Under the pieces are notes generated by a model that was not told the origin of the DNA, did not search any database, and worked only from the letters and a program-made list of their open reading frames with translations. This document shows positions 51,681 to 56,211 of a stretch of 56,211 nt of DNA, one piece after another (the stretch's first letter is position 1; each line of letters starts with the position of its first letter). The stretch lies in the IMG/VR virus record IMGVR_UViG_3300010354_000111, positions 1 through 56,211 of that record. The stretch is one strand, 5' to 3'. Made by a program: the position numbers and the translations under genes. The stretch comes from a virus.

Positions 51681-51902
51681 TTACTTCTTTGCCGGTTCTG
51701 CAGGCTTTTTAGCATCATCCACAGGTTTACCATCTTTGCCAACAGGCTTAACTTTTGGCTTTACTGGTTCTTCTTTCTTAGGCTCTTCCTTCTTGGCTTC
51801 TGCCTTGGGTGCATCTTTCTTTGGTTCTTCTTTCTTAGCTTCGGCGGCATAGCCAGTTGCTAGAAAACCAAAAGTTGCAAATAAAGCGATTAAAAACTTC
51901 AT
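51681..51902 (-). CDS. Small exported Lys/Glu/Pro/Ala-rich protein (73 aa)
   Basis: MKFLIALFATFGFLATGYA is a clear signal peptide with likely cleavage near the A-A-E, followed by a low-complexity body of AEAKKEEPKKDAPK-type repeats with no fold. The codon usage is richer in GCC/GCT and GAA/AAG runs than the neighbours. A highly charged, exported, unfolded peptide might bind the cell envelope or nucleic acid outside the inner membrane. I know of no such gene in T4. It follows gp32 by a few bases and could be transcribed with it; a host-derived origin is possible. Confidence 0.75.
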   Translation of the reverse strand: MKFLIALFATFGFLATGYAAEAKKEEPKKDAPKAEAKKEEPKKEEPVKPKVKPVGKDGKPVDDAKKPAEPAKK

Positions 51903-51904
51903 AT

Positions 51905-52822
51905 TTACTCCTCGTTAGCTAACTTAGCGAAATAAGACAACGATTCATCATCGTCATCAAAGTCTACTTCTTTAGGTGGCACAGCCTTAGAAGCGGGTTT
52001 AGATACTACTTGTGCCTTTGGTGCTCCTAGAGGTTCCTCATCTAAAGAAACTTCTTCTGCACGTTTAGTTGTACTTGAACCATGTAAAACCATTTGTAGC
52101 TTTTTCTTAAGCTCATCATATGATTTAAAATGCTTTGGATCAAGAAACTGTTGTAAGGAATGCTGAGAATTCCAAATAGTTTCAAGTTTTTCTGAATCTT
52201 CAGATAATGCGCTAGGAGATTCAAATTCAGACTTATCATAATTACGATACCCTTCAACATTACGAATCTTCAACTTAAAATTGGCACCAGTATCAAAATC
52301 GTAAATATTTACAGGTTTCTCATCCTCGAATTGAGGACTCATCAAATCTTTAATTTTATCAAAAATTTTCTTACCATATCTAAAAAGATATACTTTACCT
52401 TCATTCTCAGGATTAGCTGGATCCTTGATAACAAGAATGTTAGAAATATAGGTTAACTTACGTTTCTGTTTACGAGCAATTTCTTTATTTGCCTCCGATC
52501 CAGAATTCCATAGTTCAGTATTTAGTTCAGATACAGGATCAGATTTTCCAATTGTCGTAAGCGAATTTTCAATATACCATTTACCGCTTGGGCCTTGAAA
52601 TCCATGATTCCAAATTCTAATGAAAGGGAAATCTTCATTTGGGGATGCAGGCAAAAAACGAATTACAGCATAACCATTGCCTGACTTGTCTACTGCAGGT
52701 TGCCAGAAGCGATCATCAGTTGTTTTTTCTGCTTGGGGATTAGCAATTTTTTCAACCTCTTTCATTAGAGTTTCAAAACCGCCACGTGACTTGCGAAGCT
52801 CGGATAGTGATGTGAAAGCCAT
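51905..52822 (-). CDS. gp32: Single-stranded DNA-binding protein gp32 (zinc-free)
   Basis: gp32 coats single-stranded DNA in replication, recombination and repair. The 305-residue product (T4: 301) has SLSELRKSRGGFETLMKEVEKI (the basic self-association segment), FWQPAVDKSGNGYAVIRFLP, FIRIWNHGFQGPSGKWYIENSLTTIG, then KRKLTYISNILVIKDPANPENEGKVYLFRYGKKIFDKI, and an acidic tail (DFDDDDESLSYFAKLANEE), the domain that contacts partners such as gp59 and gp33. T4 gp32 binds zinc through three Cys and one His; this protein has no cysteine at all, so the zinc subdomain is replaced by NTELWNSGSEANKEIARKQ. Confidence 0.95.
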   Translation of the reverse strand: MAFTSLSELRKSRGGFETLMKEVEKIANPQAEKTTDDRFWQPAVDKSGNGYAVIRFLPASPNEDFPFIRIWNHGFQGPSGKWYIENSLTTIGKSDPVSELNTELWNSGSEANKEIARKQKRKLTYISNILVIKDPANPENEGKVYLFRYGKKIFDKIKDLMSPQFEDEKPVNIYDFDTGANFKLKIRNVEGYRNYDKSEFESPSALSEDSEKLETIWNSQHSLQQFLDPKHFKSYDELKKKLQMVLHGSSTTKRAEEVSLDEEPLGAPKAQVVSKPASKAVPPKEVDFDDDDESLSYFAKLANEE

Positions 52823-52858
52823 TTAATTTACTCCGTATTTGCGTTGTATAAAGTTGTA

Positions 52859-53047
52859 TTAACGTCGTTTGATTTTATTGTTAAAGGCATAATCTAAGTA
52901 ATCATCAAACGCATCATCTTCTGTATTTTTAGATGATGCATAATTATATATTATCTTTCGATGCTTGTCTATCTTATTTTTACCCTTTTCTACACGATGT
53001 ATTCTTTTTTCTCTATCAAAAGAATCAAATGTTTTCGTCTTGCTCAT
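52859..53047 (-). CDS. Small basic hypothetical protein (62 aa)
   Basis: A very basic, helical, single-domain product: EKRIHRVEKGKNKIDKHRKIIYNYASSKNTEDDAFDDYLDYAFNNKIKRR. It resembles no family I can name. It lies between the coiled-coil gene and gp32 with a 36-base gap before gp32, so it is likely part of the replication operon. Nucleic-acid binding would fit its charge, but nothing proves it. Confidence 0.6.
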   Translation of the reverse strand: MSKTKTFDSFDREKRIHRVEKGKNKIDKHRKIIYNYASSKNTEDDAFDDYLDYAFNNKIKRR

Positions 53048-53050
53048 TTT

Positions 53051-53275
53051 TTAGACAGCATCTCCTTCGTTAGTGGTGTCCACAACTATGTATGGCCATT
53101 GTGTAATTCTCTTAGTAAGTTCTTGTTGATTACGAGCTAATTTAATTAAATATCTTTGTGTTTCTTTCAAAGATTCGGAAAGTTCACGAATATTTTCTTG
53201 ATGAAATGTGAGCATATTTTCTAAATCTTTAATTCTTTGTTTAGTCGAGTCCAAATCTTGTTCGAAGCAATCCAT
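53051..53275 (-). CDS. Coiled-coil hypothetical protein (74 aa)
   Basis: The start ATG at 53275 (MDCFEQDLDSTKQRI) is preferred because the longer frame would start with TTG. The protein is one long heptad pattern (STKQRIKDLENMLTFHQENIRELSESLKETQRYLIKLARNQQELTKRI) ending in PYIVVDTTNEGDAV. It overlaps gp59 by 35 bases. A role in replisome assembly is inferred only from its place between gp59 and gp32. Confidence 0.6.
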   Translation of the reverse strand: MDCFEQDLDSTKQRIKDLENMLTFHQENIRELSESLKETQRYLIKLARNQQELTKRITQWPYIVVDTTNEGDAV

Positions 53276-53852
53276 TAAATTTTTCCGTATCAAATTTTAG
53301 AAATGGTTTATATTTTTTAACTAATCTAGAAATGTCAGGATATAAAACTGTATCTTCAACTGCAGCATCATACTTTTCTATTAATCCTAACAAATTATCT
53401 AGAATAACTAATGTTTCAATACTTATAGACTTTCTTAAGTATGCTTTTATTATATATGGATGAGTATTTTTAGAAATCAAAAATAAATCGTCAAAAGATA
53501 GATTGTTTTGCTCCATTTCTAAAATTAGATTGTCCAAATCCTTAGTAAAAATATAACTTAGGCTTTCTATTCTTTTTTTCCAAGATAAATATGTTTCTCT
53601 GGCATCTGCATCAAATACCCCGCCCCATCTATCACCTGAAACAAAATTTGCTATCAGAAAATTAGCAACTTCTTCATCTGAATAATTTTTTGCTATCTTG
53701 TTAATGGAAAATAAATCTGATCTTTTTGCAAATGCTTGTCTACTTGCTCTTACTTTACCTCTTTGTTTTATCACATCATATTTGTCTGTTGTGAAATGTA
53801 GTTTTAATGCTAAATAATACTTATAAACTTGAAAAGCGTCCATTGTTATCAT
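53241..53852 (-). CDS. gp59: Helicase loader gp59
   Basis: gp59 loads the gp41 replicative helicase at forks and interacts with gp32. The 203-residue product (T4: 217) shows MDAFQVYKYYLALKLHFTTDKYDVIKQRGKVRASRQAFAKRSDLFSINKIAKNYSDEEVANFLIANFVSGDRWGGVFDADARETY, the classic gp59 N-domain, and a C-terminal helical domain ending in KPFLKFDTEKFNGLLRTRFG. Its ATG overlaps the gp33 stop. gp41 is not in the window. Confidence 0.95.
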   Translation of the reverse strand: MITMDAFQVYKYYLALKLHFTTDKYDVIKQRGKVRASRQAFAKRSDLFSINKIAKNYSDEEVANFLIANFVSGDRWGGVFDADARETYLSWKKRIESLSYIFTKDLDNLILEMEQNNLSFDDLFLISKNTHPYIIKAYLRKSISIETLVILDNLLGLIEKYDAAVEDTVLYPDISRLVKKYKPFLKFDTEKFNGLLRTRFGLD

Positions 53853-54115
53853 ATAGGGAGTTTGCCTCTTTTAATTCTCAAAAAATTTTGTTCTTCCGCC
53901 TCAATTTGAATTTTGTCTTTAAGAGTTTGATTAATTAATTTTGCTATTGATTCCACATCTATATCAATTTCATTACAGTATTGTATCACTGCATCCATAT
54001 ATCCAATTTTATTAATTTGTACTCTTTCTTCAATGTATAATGAAAATTCATTCGGTGATCTAAATCTTTTAGTAATGATAATGGAATCAGTTAATTCTTT
54101 TTTTAGTTCATCCAT
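53849..54115 (-). CDS. gp33: Late-transcription coactivator gp33
   Basis: gp33 links host RNA polymerase to the sliding clamp and with gp55 activates late promoters. The start at 54115 (MDELKKELTDSI) gives 88 residues (T4: 112); an earlier ATG at 54145 would extend into the bilin reductase frame and has no ribosome site. The block SPNEFSLYIEERVQINKIGYMDAVIQYCNEIDIDVESIAKLINQTLKDKIQIEAEEQNFL is the conserved gp33 core. It is followed by gp59 with a 4-base overlap. Confidence 0.9.
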   Translation of the reverse strand: MDELKKELTDSIIITKRFRSPNEFSLYIEERVQINKIGYMDAVIQYCNEIDIDVESIAKLINQTLKDKIQIEAEEQNFLRIKRGKLPI

Positions 54116-54797
54116 TGCGGTTGTTTCTTTCTGGAAATAAAACACTGTCCATGTATCCTTGAAATAAATTTTTATTCACTCCCAAACTATGCATCATGTG
54201 CGGTGTTCTAGGATTCTGTTTTTGATAATAACAATAACGATCTTGAGAAACTGAATAATCTTTAGTTGAGTCTCTAGATGATCCAACATTATCTAAATAA
54301 TATTTAAAAGTATTATAATATACTTTGGATGCTAGATCAAATTCATTTTTATCCAAATTACCTGCAGCAATCATACTATTAGAAAATATTTGAAATGCCC
54401 ATTCAGGCAATTCTCTTTTCTTATTAGGATAATAAGTACTGGAAATTTCTTTAAACTCGTTCAGCATAAAATGCTTCGAAGATCCTGATACAGAATAATC
54501 ATGAAACAACCCTGTAATTTTGTCCTTACCACATACTATATCAAATCCAAAGATTGGAGAAGGATCATCATAATGTGGAAAAATACAAAAGTGCATGATC
54601 CAAATTTTCTTTAATTCCCTAGCATCTACCACTTCTACATGAGCTCTTCTAAATTTTTCACTTTGAAAAATATAATTTTCCCATTTAAAATCATATTGAT
54701 TATGATCGAAGGTGTATGGAATAAATTTTGCTTTTCTTAATAAACTACCTAAAGTATAAGAAGCTAATTCTTCTGCTCTGTCCCAAATATCAAGCAT
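54108..54797 (-). CDS. Ferredoxin-dependent bilin reductase (PcyA/PcyX-like)
   Basis: These enzymes reduce biliverdin with ferredoxin electrons to phycobilins. The 229-residue product has FRRAHVEVVDARELKKIWIMHFCIFPHYDDPSPIFGFDIVCG with the PcyA catalytic residues at matching spacing: E55 (PcyA E76), H69 (H88) and D86 (D105), except that two residues are added between E55 and H69. D58 nearby could play the role of the Asp seen in PcyX. The C-terminus carries QNPRTPHMMHSLG, a family block. PebS, PebA and PebB lack the His. So the enzyme is of the PcyA/PcyX lineage, not PebS. Whether it makes phycocyanobilin (PcyA) or phycoerythrobilin (PcyX) is not decided by the sequence. Its start overlaps the heme oxygenase stop (TAATG). 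No ferredoxin is encoded here. Confidence 0.88.
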   Translation of the reverse strand: MLDIWDRAEELASYTLGSLLRKAKFIPYTFDHNQYDFKWENYIFQSEKFRRAHVEVVDARELKKIWIMHFCIFPHYDDPSPIFGFDIVCGKDKITGLFHDYSVSGSSKHFMLNEFKEISSTYYPNKKRELPEWAFQIFSNSMIAAGNLDKNEFDLASKVYYNTFKYYLDNVGSSRDSTKDYSVSQDRYCYYQKQNPRTPHMMHSLGVNKNLFQGYMDSVLFPERNNRNG

Positions 54798-55321
54798 TAA
54801 TTAAAATCCCTAATAATGGAAATATTATAATCAAATGCAATATTGGCTTCTTCTGCTAGATCAGGTCCGCACCTTTTTCTCATTTCAACAATTAAGGCAG
54901 GTATGTTATCAAATTGATACATAGTGCCAGAACCTGGTACTAATTTTTTAAGTTGTTGTCCACCAAATAAATCTCCCATATGCCTAACATAGATATGAGC
55001 CATAAGTTTATCTTTGTCACTACTTATTGTTTGAATATACTTACAGTATTTGTCTGTAGAAAGATTTATAATATTTCTATAATTACTACTACCAACTAAT
55101 TCCAAGAAGTCTTTCAAGACATGTTTATGCCTTTTCATATCTTCTATACCCTTGAATAGAGTATCGCCACTATGTTCTAGTTGATAATACACATGATACA
55201 GCTGATACAAATAATCAGTATATTTTTTTGCATCAACTTGATTGCTGAAAATACTTTTAATAAAGGGTTGGGACTCTGCTAATAAATGTTTTTCTTTTGT
55301 AAATTCTTTTAATGTACTCAT
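54797..55321 (-). CDS. ho1: Heme oxygenase
   Basis: Heme oxygenase splits heme to biliverdin, iron and CO, supplying the substrate of the bilin reductase next door. The 174-residue product has FTKEKHLLAESQPFIKSIF (H12 is the likely proximal heme ligand), a YLYQLYHVYYQLE helix and the distal-helix motif GDLFGGQQLKKLVPGSG (116-131). It is shorter than cyanobacterial HO1 (about 240), being trimmed at the C-terminus. It is coupled by overlap to the bilin reductase and to the preceding membrane protein (ATGA). Biliverdin production during infection is the direct expectation. Confidence 0.92.
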   Translation of the reverse strand: MSTLKEFTKEKHLLAESQPFIKSIFSNQVDAKKYTDYLYQLYHVYYQLEHSGDTLFKGIEDMKRHKHVLKDFLELVGSSNYRNIINLSTDKYCKYIQTISSDKDKLMAHIYVRHMGDLFGGQQLKKLVPGSGTMYQFDNIPALIVEMRKRCGPDLAEEANIAFDYNISIIRDFN

Positions 55322-55653
55322 TTGAATAATATTAATGCAAGAATAGTTGCGTGAATGATAAATCCAAATCCAATAGTTACAATATTAAGCATATCTTTAA
55401 GAATAGTTGCTCTAACAAATAGAAGGGATAATCCTGCCCAAATAAACAATACTAAATCTATTGGCGGCATCTTTTCTGTTAGACCTGACATAATAGCTAA
55501 CATGGTTGGAATAGTTGCAGCATGAATAACTATAACAGCTATCCATGCTATAGTTTCGGCAGTAGCCGCAGTTAGTTTAGTCCTACAGAATTCACTTATC
55601 TTTTGAATATCTAATGTAGGCATTTTTAGATTTGGCGATTTAATTTTAATCAT
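55318..55653 (-). CDS. Three-helix membrane protein (111 aa)
   Basis: After a short charged N-terminus come three hydrophobic segments: ETIAWIAVIVIHAATIPTMLAI, VLFIWAGLSLLFVRATI and IVTIGFGFIIHATILALILF. I cannot name it. It sits between the SleB-type hydrolase (2-base gap) and heme oxygenase (4-base overlap). Small membrane proteins beside wall hydrolases are often lysis helpers, so a second holin is one possibility; a role with bilin or heme handling is another. Neither is proven. Confidence 0.7.
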   Translation of the reverse strand: MIKIKSPNLKMPTLDIQKISEFCRTKLTAATAETIAWIAVIVIHAATIPTMLAIMSGLTEKMPPIDLVLFIWAGLSLLFVRATILKDMLNIVTIGFGFIIHATILALILFK

Positions 55654-55655
55654 TT

Positions 55656-56195
55656 CTATTTGTAAAAAATATGATTGCCGATTTTAGCTATTTTCTCCTT
55701 ACCCCATCCTGGAGAAACATAGGTTGCGTGATAATACATAGCTTCAGTCAAACCTTCTAGTCTAAATCCTTCAAGTAAAACTTTCTTAGCAACTGCCATA
55801 CATTCATCATATGCTTCTTTATGCATTGGTTTAAATTTTGATGCAGTTTCACAATACCAGGAAAATTGGCATACTACTTTTTCCATAAAGATATTCTTCT
55901 GGTATACTACCTTACAAATATCCGTAGGAAATTTTCCAGATTCAGTTCTGTTAATTGTTACTTGAGCTACTGCGACTTTACCTTCGAAAGGTTCTTTAGC
56001 TGCTTCAAAATAAATGTTTTTGGCTAAACAATCAAGTTGTTGTTGTCTTTTCTCAAGCGTTTGTGTACTAAACACTGTAGGTTTAGTCGATTCTTGTTTT
56101 AGATGGTCAAATTTATAATCAATAATCTTCATTAGAATATTACCAACTAAAACAGCAGCTAGGCATACTAAAAAATATTTCACTAGCTTTTCCAT
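55656..56195 (-). CDS. SleB-type cell-wall hydrolase with N-terminal membrane anchor
   Basis: The family (Hydrolase_2, SleB/CwlJ) cleaves peptidoglycan and includes phage endolysins. The 179-residue product has an N-terminal hydrophobic segment (about 5-24), then CLAKNIYFEAAKEPFEGKVAVAQVTINR with catalytic E64, DICKVVYQK, VVCQFSWYC and LEGLTEAMYYHATYVSPGWGKEKIAKIGNHIFYK, all family motifs. The N-terminal anchor is like signal-arrest-release endolysins. It has an excellent ribosome site (TAGGAGAACC) at the window end. Lysis is the likely role, alongside the holin-like gene at 49.6 kb. Confidence 0.88.
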   Translation of the reverse strand: MEKLVKYFLVCLAAVLVGNILMKIIDYKFDHLKQESTKPTVFSTQTLEKRQQQLDCLAKNIYFEAAKEPFEGKVAVAQVTINRTESGKFPTDICKVVYQKNIFMEKVVCQFSWYCETASKFKPMHKEAYDECMAVAKKVLLEGFRLEGLTEAMYYHATYVSPGWGKEKIAKIGNHIFYK

Positions 56196-56211
56196 TTGGT
56201 TCTCCTATAGG

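Overview
The window is a 56 kb piece of an AT-rich, T4-like (contractile-tailed) bacteriophage genome of the kind found in marine samples. The evidence is a nearly complete T4-type virion module with recognisable gp4, gp5, gp6, gp8, gp13-gp23, gp25, gp26, gp27-like, gp48-like and gp53, together with gp32, gp33, gp55, gp59, UvsW and UvsY. Promoters read TATAAATA, the T4 late consensus. The overall gene style (long gp8, DUF4815 tail protein, small conserved proteins next to gp21 and the fibres) resembles cyanophages and other marine T4-like phages. No photosystem gene, tRNA, integrase, insertion sequence or CRISPR array is visible. The host cannot be fixed from the sequence: a bilin-synthesis pair is present, but such genes also occur in marine phages not clearly tied to cyanobacteria.

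Layout. (1) 1-5.6 kb, minus strand: a probable FolE fragment, a small unknown, QueE with an interrupted radical-SAM motif, late sigma factor gp55, a small conserved protein, UvsW, UvsY, a glycosyltransferase-like protein and a tail-tube-like paralogue. (2) 5.7-17.9 kb, minus: gp23, gp22, gp21, two small proteins, a 59-residue gp67-like protein, gp20, gp19, gp18, gp17, gp16, gp15, gp14 and gp13, with a terminator after gp23 and late promoters before the tube paralogue, gp22 and gp18. (3) 17.9-35.7 kb, minus: host-recognition region with three fibre-type proteins (two are giant tandem paralogues of 1247 and 1926 residues), connector-type proteins and a DUF4815 protein ending in a Hint domain. 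(4) 35.7-47 kb, minus: baseplate genes gp8, a conserved wedge-type protein, gp6, gp25, gp5 (with two peptidoglycan hydrolase domains), gp27-like, gp53 and gp48-like. (5) 47.0-51.65 kb, plus: gp4, a conserved protein, a third tube-fold protein, gp26 with an apparent programmed -1 frameshift into a 64-residue extension, a holin-like protein and a 499-residue possible tape-measure or structural protein, ending at a bidirectional terminator. (6) 51.68-56.2 kb, minus: SleB-type cell-wall hydrolase, a membrane protein, heme oxygenase, ferredoxin-dependent bilin reductase, gp33, gp59, two small proteins, gp32 and a small exported lysine-rich protein.

How the genes work together. gp55 and gp33 would direct host RNA polymerase to the TATAAATA promoters, turning on head and tail genes late. 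gp32, gp59, UvsY and UvsW serve replication and recombination. gp16/gp17 package DNA through gp20 into a gp22-scaffolded, gp21-processed gp23 head. The baseplate and fibres bind the host and gp5 opens the wall. The holin-like protein and SleB hydrolase are candidate lysis genes. Heme oxygenase and the bilin reductase would convert heme to biliverdin and then to a phycobilin during infection. QueE (and FolE if correct) points to 7-deazaguanine synthesis for tRNA or DNA modification.

The most notable unexplained signal is the gp26 frameshift cassette at 49388-49511: two overlapping canonical slippery heptamers, a 6-9 base spacer, a perfect 12-bp long-range stem with an 8-bp hairpin nested inside it, and an extension frame that runs to overlap the next gene's start. 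It looks like a T4-type counterpart of the lambda gpG/gpGT tail-chaperone frameshift.
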